Below are positions 54,230 to 61,759 of a stretch of DNA of 64,000 nt, piece by piece. The DNA lies in NCBI RefSeq assembly GCF_014203275.1, contig NZ_JACHIP010000002.1, positions 1,054,001 through 1,118,000 on the forward strand, given 5' to 3'. The notes under the pieces were generated by a model. That model saw only the letters and a program-made list of their open reading frames with translations, was not told where the DNA came from and did no database searches. The translations under genes and the position numbers were made by a program. The number at the start of each line of letters is the position of its first letter. The first letter of the stretch is position 1. The DNA comes from Granulicella aggregans. GTDB taxonomy: Bacteria; Acidobacteriota; Terriglobia; Terriglobales; Acidobacteriaceae.

Positions 54230-56040
54230 TGAATAAGCTCCTAAAGAAGTTACAAACCAGCCACAACGCCGGGTGCCCCACCCATGGCTCGCTCTTGGCC
54301 ATGGGTGGGTCCGCCACGAATCCAATGTGCCCCATTCATCGCGCCTTTGTCTCTCGCGATGAGTGGGTATCCCGCAGAACGAGACCGTCCTCCTCCCCCC
54401 GCCACAAAATCGCCATCCTAGCCGCCCTAACTCTATTAGCAACTTGTTTCGTTACAAATAAAGCTCAAGCCGAACAAACGGACCCCATGCTAGAAGCCAT
54501 GAAGTCCGAGCTCTCCCGCGAGCAAAAACTCCTCGTCCTCCCCGGCCAACAGCGCCCCTACTTCATCGAGTACCGCATGGACGAGCTCACAAGCTACGAC
54601 GCCGTCGCCAACTACGGCGCGCTCACCCGCGAAGACACCACTCACCAGCGCGTCATCCGCGTCTCCGTCCGCGTAGGCGACTTCGCCGCCGATAGCTCCA
54701 GCAGCCGCGGCGACGGCAACGTCCAGCTAGCCCCCGAAGACAACGACCCCGCCGCCCTCCGCTACGCCCTCTGGACCGCCACCGACGAAGCCTACAAGGT
54801 CGCCCTCCGCGCCTACGCCGCCAAGCAGGCCAACCTCAAGCGCTTCCAGACCGCGGCCACCGCCGACGACTTCGCCCCCGCAAAGCCCGTCACCGAGATC
54901 AAACCCCTCGTCGCTCTTGACCTGGACCGCGACGAATGGAAGCACCGCATCATCGAGACCAGCGGTCTCTACGCCAGCGATCCGTCTGCGAAGCAGACTG
55001 CCGATACCGTCCAGTACTCCACCGCCAGCGTTCGAGGTGTCGCCGTCAACCGCTACCTCGTCAACTCCGAAGGCACCGTCGTCCGCCACGGATACACCGG
55101 CTACAGCGCCAGCGTCAGCGTAGGTGGCCAGGCCGCCGACGGCATGCACCTAAGCCGCGACAACGGAACCTCCGCGCCCCTCGCCAAAGACCTCGAGTCC
55201 GCCGCCGCATTCCACCAGCGCATGATCGACGACCTCAAGTCCTACCAGGCCCTCCGCAACGCCCCCATCGTCGACGCCGACGACTATCACGGCGCGGTCT
55301 TCTTCAGCGGCGACGCCGCCACCGACGCCCTCACCAAGCTCTTCCTCCCCAACGTCGAAGCCGACCGCCCCGACGCCGGCACCACCGCCCGCACCCAGGG
55401 TGCCTACACCTCCAGCCTCCGCCAGCGCGTCCTCCCCGACTTCATGAACGTCAAGGACAATCCTCTCCTCACCAAGCTCGACGGCAAGGACCTCATGGGC
55501 CACTACGACGTTGACGACGAAGGCGTTCCCGCCGAATCGCTCGACCTGGTCCTCTCCGGCAAACTGATGAGCTACGTCATCGGCCGCGAACCCGTAAAAG
55601 ACTTCCCCGAATCGAACGGCCATGGCCGCGCCGGCCTCGGCCAACCCGCCCACTCCCGCGCCGGCGTCACCATCTTCAAGTCCAGCGAACCCCTGACCGA
55701 CGCCGCGATGAAGGCCAAGCTAGCCGAACTGGCCACCAAGCAAGGCTCCGACGCCTACGTCGTCGAAACCCTGGGCGGCGAACTCGTCCCCCGCCTCCTC
55801 TACCGCGTTCACGCTGACGGCACCCGTGAGCTAGTCCGCGGCGCAGCTTTCGACGAGCTTGACCTCCGCAGCCTGCGCAGCGACATCATCGCCGCCGGCG
55901 ACCATCCCTACATCGCCAACACCCTGGGCCCCATCCCCCAAACCGTCATCGCCCCCAGCCTCCTCTTCGGCGACATAGCCGTAAAGCGCGCCACCGAAGA
56001 ACAGCAGAAGCTCCCCTACTACGCCCCACCCGCAGAATAA
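54229..56040 (+). CDS. exported TldE/PmbA-like partner, repeat-bearing N-terminus
   Basis: A 603-residue relative of the preceding gene. Where TldD has HExxxH this protein has VFFSGDAATDAL, so it lacks the zinc motif, as TldE (PmbA) does. Shared blocks include GHYDVDDEGVPAESLDLVLS. The ATG overlaps the upstream stop (TAATG) and has GGGAG eight bases before it. After the first 14 residues, two family A repeats are translated in frame (about residues 15-48), and only then comes the hydrophobic signal core IAILAALTLLATCFV. Another ATG inside the repeat (54325) would give a shorter start. Confidence 0.85.
   Translation: MNKLLKKLQTSHNAGCPTHGSLLAMGGSATNPMCPIHRAFVSRDEWVSRRTRPSSSPRHKIAILAALTLLATCFVTNKAQAEQTDPMLEAMKSELSREQKLLVLPGQQRPYFIEYRMDELTSYDAVANYGALTREDTTHQRVIRVSVRVGDFAADSSSSRGDGNVQLAPEDNDPAALRYALWTATDEAYKVALRAYAAKQANLKRFQTAATADDFAPAKPVTEIKPLVALDLDRDEWKHRIIETSGLYASDPSAKQTADTVQYSTASVRGVAVNRYLVNSEGTVVRHGYTGYSASVSVGGQAADGMHLSRDNGTSAPLAKDLESAAAFHQRMIDDLKSYQALRNAPIVDADDYHGAVFFSGDAATDALTKLFLPNVEADRPDAGTTARTQGAYTSSLRQRVLPDFMNVKDNPLLTKLDGKDLMGHYDVDDEGVPAESLDLVLSGKLMSYVIGREPVKDFPESNGHGRAGLGQPAHSRAGVTIFKSSEPLTDAAMKAKLAELATKQGSDAYVVETLGGELVPRLLYRVHADGTRELVRGAAFDELDLRSLRSDIIAAGDHPYIANTLGPIPQTVIAPSLLFGDIAVKRATEEQQKLPYYAPPAE
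54269..54368 (+). repeat. two tandem family A repeats inside a coding region
   Basis: First copy at 54269-54318 with stem CCCACCCATGGC/GCCATGGGTGGG; second at 54326-54368 with stem CATCGC/GCGATG, nearly identical to the ispE copy. Both are read in frame in the TldE-like gene, before its signal core. Confidence 0.87.
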
Positions 56041-56072
56041 GCAGGCGACGGATGTTGATGCGTGCCACCAGT

Positions 56073-56271
56073 CTGGGTGCCCCATCCGTGGCTCGCAGTT
56101 GGCCATGGATGGGTCCACCACCAACCTATCTCCCGTCATCCTGAGCGAAGGCGCACAGCGCCGGGTGCCCCATATCTGGCAGCTCCATCGCCAGATGTGG
56201 GATCCCAGCCACCAACCCGGGTTCGGGTGCCCCATCCATGGCTCGCACTTGGCCATGGGTGGGTCCGCCAC
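56073..56271 (+). repeat. repeat cluster: A, nested C/A, A
   Basis: A at 56073-56121 (CCCATCCGTGGC/GCCATGGATGGG). C short hairpin at 56134-56162 (GTCATCCTGAGCGAA, GGCGC/GCGCC), joined directly to A at 56163-56210 with the changed stem CCCATATCTGGC/GCCAGATGTGGG. A again at 56224-56271 (CCATGGC/GCCATGG). They fill the gap between convergent genes. Confidence 0.87.
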
Positions 56272-56295
56272 TGCGATCGATAAAGAACCAACAAC

Positions 56296-57078
56296 TCAAT
56301 CCGTACGAGTCAGATAAGGCTCCGCATCCGGGATATGGATCCCATCCGCAACCGCCTTCGCCGTAGCCTTATCCGCGAACTTCGGATTGATCCTCACCCA
56401 ATACCCCGTAGGCCCCTGGAACTCGATCACCTTCGCCGTCGCATACCGCCGCATCAGATCAGCCTTCAACTGCACCGCATCCTCGACGTTATAGAACGCG
56501 CCAATCTGCACGCACCACCGTCCGCCAGGAATCCCCGTCGGAGAAGGCGGCGGCGGATAAGCCTCCACCTGCACCTTCGCCACTCCAGCCCGATACACCC
56601 CCGTAGCCTTCGCCGCCGCCAGCGACAGATCGATGATCCGCCCCCGCACAAACGGCCCCCGGTCCGTGATCTTCACCAGCACCGCCTGGTTGTTGGTCAG
56701 GTTGGTCACCCTCGCGACCGTCCCCAGCGGCAGCGTCAGACTCGCCGCAGTCATCGCATTCTGGTCGTACACCGACCCATCCGCTCCCTTGCGCCCCGAG
56801 TAAGGCGGCCCATACCAGCTTGCCAGCCCCATCTCCGTCGACGCCGGAGCCCCATGCACCGCGTCCGGCGGAATCATCCCCGCTGAATCCACAGGAGCAC
56901 TCTCAACGTGCGGAGCCTTATGCCGCGCAACCACCGGAGGCTGCTGCTCTTCGATACTCGGCGCAGTCGGCTGATACACCTGCTGCCTCTGCTTATGACA
57001 TCCCGCAACTAGCCACACGCACGCAACAAGCGCGATCGCACCCCACACGCCTGACCCGATTCCGCATCGCAACATCAC
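56296..57078 (-). CDS. rlpA: RlpA-like lipoprotein with SPOR domain
   Basis: A 260-residue lipoprotein (lipobox WLVAGC). The double-psi beta-barrel domain begins GLASWYGPPYSGRKGADGSV and has the catalytic region VKITDRGPFVRGRIIDLSLA. The C-terminal SPOR domain is RWCVQIGAFYNVEDAVQLKA. RlpA is a septal lytic transglycosylase acting on stripped peptidoglycan. The start overlaps the stop of the small upstream gene by four bases. Confidence 0.93.
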   Translation of the reverse strand: MMLRCGIGSGVWGAIALVACVWLVAGCHKQRQQVYQPTAPSIEEQQPPVVARHKAPHVESAPVDSAGMIPPDAVHGAPASTEMGLASWYGPPYSGRKGADGSVYDQNAMTAASLTLPLGTVARVTNLTNNQAVLVKITDRGPFVRGRIIDLSLAAAKATGVYRAGVAKVQVEAYPPPPSPTGIPGGRWCVQIGAFYNVEDAVQLKADLMRRYATAKVIEFQGPTGYWVRINPKFADKATAKAVADGIHIPDAEPYLTRTD

Positions 57079-57317
57079 GCCTCGGGCGGCCTCGGCGGCG
57101 GAGGCGGTGCATTCCGCACGTCATCGAGCTTCTGCGCCAGCTTCTGCAACTCCACAGCAGCCGTCCGCAGCGCCTCCGAGCTATGCCGCCGCACGTCAGG
57201 CACCACCTCGTCGTTGATGTAGTTCGCAAACGTCCGCAGCTCATCTTCCACGCGCGCGGCTGTCTCATGCAGACGATCCTGCCAGGGCTGTCTCGGAACT
57301 TCAGGCGGCATATGCAA
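57075..57317 (-). CDS. small conserved-type helical protein
   Basis: An 80-residue protein of unknown function. The middle (ARVEDELRTFANYINDEVVP, then LRTAAVELQKLAQKL) is amphipathic helix; the ends are Pro-rich. It overlaps rlpA by four bases, which supports it being real and co-expressed with rlpA. No family recognised. Confidence 0.65.
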   Translation of the reverse strand: MHMPPEVPRQPWQDRLHETAARVEDELRTFANYINDEVVPDVRRHSSEALRTAAVELQKLAQKLDDVRNAPPPPPRPPEA

Positions 57318-57437
57318 ACCTCTGTCTAAGAGTATGAGTATGTGGAAAACCCAGGGTCAAGCCCGCGAGAGCTCTATGTGCCCGCAGGCCCCCAACTGGT
57401 AACCCATCCACAAATGTCGGGTATCCATCCACAAAGC

Positions 57438-57679
57438 CGGGTGCCCCATATCTGGCAGTTTCATCGCCAGATATGTGCGATCAGAGCCACAAATGCGGGT
57501 GCCCCATCCATGGCTCGCTTTTGGCCATGGGTGGGTCCGCCACCAATCCTCAAAGAAACGTCATCTCGACCAAAGCCACGCAGTTTCATCGCGTGGCGCA
57601 GTGGAGAGACCCCGCATCTGCCCTTGCCCTTGACGTCATCCTGAGCAAAGGCGCAACGCGCCGCAGTCGAAGGACCCCG
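57438..57679 (+). repeat. repeat cluster: A, A, B, C
   Basis: A at 57438-57480 with stem CCCATATCTGGC and loop agtttcatc. A at 57496-57542 with CCATGGC/GCCATGG. B at 57557-57618 with stem GCCACGC/GCGTGGC and the same agtttcat loop. C at 57633-57679 with stem GGCGC/GCGCC and flank GCAGTCGAAGGACCCC. The 415-base gap 57318-57732 holds no gene. Confidence 0.88.
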
Positions 57680-57732
57680 AGCGACTCCACGCCACCCATA
57701 CCGCTTGAACCTTCCTGCCACCGATGGAGGAT

Positions 57733-60700
57733 TTACCCCCACCCCCCAATAAACTGAAACGCCCCCCAATCCCGATACTTCGGAAACCGCCCCCGCGTCT
57801 CCGTCTGCGCCTTCTGAAACGCCGCCTTCTTTCTCCCCGTCTCCTTCAACCACCGGTAAAACCTCGTAAAGAAGTAAGTCGAAGTCTCGGTCTCCACGTT
57901 CCACAACGTCCCCACAATCGTCGACACCCCCGCCACCAGCAGAGCCGCCGGGATCCCCCTCAAATTATCCGCCGGATCGAACCGCCCCAGCGCCGTCTCG
58001 CAAGCACTGAACGTAACCAGATCCAGCGCGCGCAAATCCAGCCTCAGCAACTCATAAGCATTCAAGATCCCATCGCCACCGACACCCGCATTCAAAAACA
58101 CACACTGAAACGCGGGTGCATTCGCCGTGTGCAACCCATGCGTCGAAATATGTACCCGCCGGCTCGAAGCGAGCGCCCCGAGCACAGCCGCCTCATTCGC
58201 ATCCGGCCCCACCAACAACTTCGCCCCTGTGAAAGACGAAGCAACCGTAGCCGCCTCCTCCTCACACCCGCTCAACGGATCAAGATGAAAGACGTTCCCC
58301 GGCGCAAAGTTCACCCCAATCGAAGTCAGCTCCGTCAGCCCCGCAACCTCCGCCGCCTTCCGCTCCAGCAAGTAAGGATGCGGCAGATAAGTCACGCACC
58401 ACTCCGCCGCCACCGGCTCATTCTCCGGCCCCAGCAAGTGGAACGGAAAGTAGTGCAGCGGCCCATGCGGCACGAAGCAAAGATGGTCCTTCCCCTGCGC
58501 CCGAAACTCCGCCAGCTTTAGCGCAAGCGGCCCGCCCAGATATACCTCGTGATCACCCTCCAACATCGCCAGCGCCTTCGAGTCAGCCGCAAACGGCCCC
58601 GGCGGGCTCACAATCCTATCCCGCAGCTCACTCACCGCCGCGCTCACAACGTTCTGGGCAACCGCTTCTTCGCCGCTGCTCATAAAAACATCCGCGAAAG
58701 GAACATCCGGAATCATAGCGATCGCCGACCCGAACCCGTCCTTCGCGATCAGCAGCGTCGTCACCGTCAGCGCTCCAGTCGCATGCGTCCCGATGTACTC
58801 CATCACCAGCACTGTCTTCTCATCCAGCCTCGTCTGCAGACTCTCCAAATCCGGCGACCACTTCTCCGAATCATCCGTCGCCAGTTGCCGGTCCAACCCG
58901 CCATCAAACCGGATCTGCATATTCCGCAACTGCTCTGCCGCCGTCCCTCCGCCCCGCATCTCCTTCGGACTCACGTACGCCGTCAGCACCATGTTCTTGC
59001 TCAACGCCGCCGGAGTAGCCGGAGGCTCCAACTCAACCTGGGCCCGCAGCTTCGCAATCTCCCGCTCTGTCTCCAAAGTCCTATGGTCATTCAGCCATGC
59101 AATCGCCCCGCCCGGCGTAGCCAGCGCCGACCGGAACCGCCGCCCCTTCGCCGCGTCCAGCAGGAACAGCACCGTCGTCGTCTTCGTCGTTCCCGTTGCC
59201 AGCAACCGCGCCATCGCAAACCGGCTCGCCGTCTGGATCAACCCCGTCGCCGCGTCCCCCGCTGCAAGCTCAAGTTCCAGCGCATTCGAAGCCAGCGCCA
59301 CCACCAGAGCGTTCAGCACCGCCTGCTGCTCCGCTCCACCCTGCTTCGCCAGATCGGCCATCCGCCGCACAATATCGAGCGCCGCCAGCGGCTGCCCCGC
59401 CCGCAGATTCCCGGTCAACGCATCGAGATACAGCTTCGCCGCCGTCCCCAACTCGCCCGCCTCAAACGCGTTCACCGCCCGCCCCGTCTGCAACACTGCC
59501 GTCAGGTAAGGCACCGCCCGATCGAGCACCGCATCCGCCGCCCCGTTCCGCACCAACCCGCCGCAGTACACCAGCGCCTCCAGCCCTTCACCCTCCTGGC
59601 TCGTCACCGTGGTCGACGCCGCCAGCGCCAGCAGCGCGTACGCCATCCTCGGCTTCGGCCAATCCTCAGCCGCCGCCGTCTGAAACAGCTTCATAAACAT
59701 CGGTTGCAGCGAACTCCCATCGGCCTCTGGCGCATCCGGAGCCATCGCCCGCATCGCAAACGGCACCAGCCCCTGATCGTGCGCTCTCCGCACCGACTCC
59801 GGCTCCTCGCGAATCAGCTCATCAATCGCCATCCACAACTGCAGCGCCAGTCCCGGATCAGCCTCTTGTACCGCCCCCGCCGACTGCGAAAAGACATCGA
59901 TCGTCGCCACCCGTCCCCGCTCGGCGACCCACTCCTCCAACGGCTTCTCAACAACGCCGCGCGCCGCCGCTACAGCCTTTGCGGCAGCAACCGGATCAGC
60001 AGCGGCATTCGTCCCCTCCGGGTTCGAAACCCCCTGCAACACTCGGCCCAGTTCGGCGTTCTCCGCAGGAAACTTGTCCGCGGGAAGCAGCGTCAGCGCC
60101 TCGCGTGCTGCCGCCATAAGCTCACCCTGATCAAACGGCAGATCGAACAGACTCAACCAAAGCTGCGCCTGCGCAATCGCCTTCAGCGTCTGTCCTCGAG
60201 CCGTCCCCGTCCTCCGCGCAGTCGCCCGCCGAAAGTACCCCAGCGCAGTATTCAGCGCCTCACTCACCGGAGGCATCATCAACTCCTCCGCCGGCACCCC
60301 CGCAAGCTCTTCTTCGCTGTACTCCTCGAACAGTCGTTCCACCCACGCCGTCATCTGGTTCTCGAGATTCCCGCCAGACCGCCCTGAAACATACGTGTCC
60401 AGGTAAAGCACCCCCAACCGGTGCAGAATATTCGCCGGAGGGTTCATCCCCACCTCGCGCTCCGCCAGAGCATCGCCCCTTGCCGCAGCATCGCGAAACA
60501 GCCGTCCATCCGGCACGTCGGAGCATGCCACCCGCACCACCGCGAGCCACGTCTCAGCCGTCGTAATCTCCAGTTCGAGCTGCCCCTCCCCACCGCTCTT
60601 CGCCCGCGCATTTAGAGCCGCGTTCAGCACCCGCATCACCAGCACACACAGCCGCCAGTCCTTGCTCAGCCCCTCCTCCACCACCTCGCACGTCGCATAC

Positions 60701-60834
60701 ACCAGCGGATAACTCAGCCTGCCGTAAAACTCCGCCGTAGCCGCCACCTTCTCCGCATACTCAAGCGTGAACTTACCCTCGACAACCTCTTGCGCCACCT
60801 CCAGGATCTGACTCGAGCCCACAACACCCGCCAT
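57733..60834 (-). CDS. CHAT-domain protease with long helical N-terminal region
   Basis: A 1033-residue protein. The C-terminal third is a CHAT (caspase-like) domain: HLCFVPHGPLHYFPFHLLG, the catalytic His in VHISTHGLHTANAP, and the catalytic Cys in LVTFSACETALGRFDPADN, then IPAALLVAGVSTIVGTLW. The first 650 residues are Ala/Leu-rich helices that look like TPR-type repeats, with no signal peptide, so it should act in the cytoplasm. CHAT proteases cleave partner proteins and several serve in bacterial cell-death or defence systems. The gene 140 bases upstream, of unknown function, may be its partner. Confidence 0.88.
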   Translation of the reverse strand: MAGVVGSSQILEVAQEVVEGKFTLEYAEKVAATAEFYGRLSYPLVYATCEVVEEGLSKDWRLCVLVMRVLNAALNARAKSGGEGQLELEITTAETWLAVVRVACSDVPDGRLFRDAAARGDALAEREVGMNPPANILHRLGVLYLDTYVSGRSGGNLENQMTAWVERLFEEYSEEELAGVPAEELMMPPVSEALNTALGYFRRATARRTGTARGQTLKAIAQAQLWLSLFDLPFDQGELMAAAREALTLLPADKFPAENAELGRVLQGVSNPEGTNAAADPVAAAKAVAAARGVVEKPLEEWVAERGRVATIDVFSQSAGAVQEADPGLALQLWMAIDELIREEPESVRRAHDQGLVPFAMRAMAPDAPEADGSSLQPMFMKLFQTAAAEDWPKPRMAYALLALAASTTVTSQEGEGLEALVYCGGLVRNGAADAVLDRAVPYLTAVLQTGRAVNAFEAGELGTAAKLYLDALTGNLRAGQPLAALDIVRRMADLAKQGGAEQQAVLNALVVALASNALELELAAGDAATGLIQTASRFAMARLLATGTTKTTTVLFLLDAAKGRRFRSALATPGGAIAWLNDHRTLETEREIAKLRAQVELEPPATPAALSKNMVLTAYVSPKEMRGGGTAAEQLRNMQIRFDGGLDRQLATDDSEKWSPDLESLQTRLDEKTVLVMEYIGTHATGALTVTTLLIAKDGFGSAIAMIPDVPFADVFMSSGEEAVAQNVVSAAVSELRDRIVSPPGPFAADSKALAMLEGDHEVYLGGPLALKLAEFRAQGKDHLCFVPHGPLHYFPFHLLGPENEPVAAEWCVTYLPHPYLLERKAAEVAGLTELTSIGVNFAPGNVFHLDPLSGCEEEAATVASSFTGAKLLVGPDANEAAVLGALASSRRVHISTHGLHTANAPAFQCVFLNAGVGGDGILNAYELLRLDLRALDLVTFSACETALGRFDPADNLRGIPAALLVAGVSTIVGTLWNVETETSTYFFTRFYRWLKETGRKKAAFQKAQTETRGRFPKYRDWGAFQFIGGWG

Positions 60835-60903
60835 GAAGACCTCCGACCGTGTGACTCATATCTTGCCGCTTCACCGCCAAGGTGGGATGACAGCCGTCAT
60901 TGC

Positions 60904-60949
60904 GCGTGCCCCACCCATGGCTCGCACTTGGCCATGGGTGGGTCCGCCA
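60904..60949 (+). repeat. interspersed repeat, family A
   Basis: GTGCCCCACCCATGGC, loop tcgcacttg, GCCATGGGTGGGTCCGCC. It lies between the CHAT gene and the unknown gene upstream. Confidence 0.85.
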
Positions 60950-60976
60950 AAAACTTCACCTTGGGCCGTTCACCCC

Positions 60977-61693
60977 TCACACCCCCGGCAGCACAAACTC
61001 CGCGCTAGGCGTTTCATCAAAAGCCCTCTGCTCCCGAAAGATCACATAAGACCGGTTGCTGATCACCGCCTCCAGCCTCACCGCTCCCAGTGTCGCTACC
61101 GCTACCGGAGACCGAACCACCATGTGAAACCGCACCACTCCATCCAGCGCGTCCGCCTGGTTGCTGTACAACTCCCAAAATGGATTCGCCTTCCCCTCGC
61201 GATATCCCTTCATGCTGTACAGCTTCTTCGCGATCTTCGTGGACGACCCAATCTCCGCGCTCAGCAGCTTCGCCGTCGATCCGAACTTCGTGCTCGTGCT
61301 CTCCTCGAGCTCCTGCGAAGTATCCACCGGAAAGATCGACCAGGCAATCGGCCCATGTACAGCGGTGACCGGATCAACCGCAACCGGAGCCTCCGGCTTC
61401 AACTCCACCTTCAGCCAGGCCTTCTCGAACCGCTCGCCATTCTGCGGCCCGAAGCTGCACCCCAGCCGAACATAGTCATAGCGATACCTCCCATCGTTCG
61501 CCGCGAGAAATGCCTCCAGCTCCTTGTCCCCATCCACCGCCGTCTTCTGCAACATAAGGTGCTGCGGGTCCGAAAGCTCAATGAAACTGCTGGGAACGGA
61601 GAACGCGTCAGCGGCGATTCCCTTTTCAATCCGTGGTTCGGAGACTAGCTCCATCCGACGGTACGTCGCCTCGGGAAGATCAATCGAAAACAT
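60977..61693 (-). CDS. protein of unknown function next to the CHAT protease
   Basis: A 238-residue protein from ATG 61693 (FSIDLPEATYRRMEL). The frame is open to 61723, but that ATG lies within a terminator hairpin. No signal peptide. It is mostly beta with mixed helix (for example YDYVRLGCSFGPQNGERFEK, then AWLKVELKPEA) and no motif I recognise. The second half has VRFHMVVRSPVAVATLGAVR. It is upstream of the CHAT gene on the same strand, with one repeat between; a link in function is possible. Confidence 0.7.
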   Translation of the reverse strand: MFSIDLPEATYRRMELVSEPRIEKGIAADAFSVPSSFIELSDPQHLMLQKTAVDGDKELEAFLAANDGRYRYDYVRLGCSFGPQNGERFEKAWLKVELKPEAPVAVDPVTAVHGPIAWSIFPVDTSQELEESTSTKFGSTAKLLSAEIGSSTKIAKKLYSMKGYREGKANPFWELYSNQADALDGVVRFHMVVRSPVAVATLGAVRLEAVISNRSYVIFREQRAFDETPSAEFVLPGV

Positions 61694-61702
61694 CGCAAAA
61701 TT

Positions 61703-61739
61703 ATAGGCCCCGCCGAATGTCATCCGGCGGGGCCTATAA
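61703..61739 (-). terminator. rho-independent terminator of the Ig-repeat gene
   Basis: A 14-pair stem (TATAGGCCCCGCCG with CGGCGGGGCCTATA, loop of about eight). On the minus strand it is followed by AATTTTG. It lies 20 bases after the stop of the Ig-repeat gene. Confidence 0.85.
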
Positions 61740-61759
61740 AGTTTGCGTGATCCCCAAAC

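Noticed and set aside
54325..54480. ATG inside the second repeat as the sole start of the TldE-like gene
   Set aside because: The coupled TAATG at 54229 has a better ribosome site; the inner ATG is kept only as an alternative.
57342..57644. 100-codon plus-strand frame after the 80-residue protein gene
   Set aside because: Made up almost wholly of family A and B repeats; no independent support as a gene.
27575..57679. Family A, B and C elements as plain transcription terminators
   Set aside because: Strong hairpins, but no T-run follows on either strand, and several lie in coding regions or upstream of genes; true terminators with T-runs are found separately at 25411, 30713 and 61703.
58549..60387. 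612-codon plus-strand frame opposite the CHAT gene
   Set aside because: Arg/Gln/His-rich shadow; the CHAT domain on the other strand is unmistakable.
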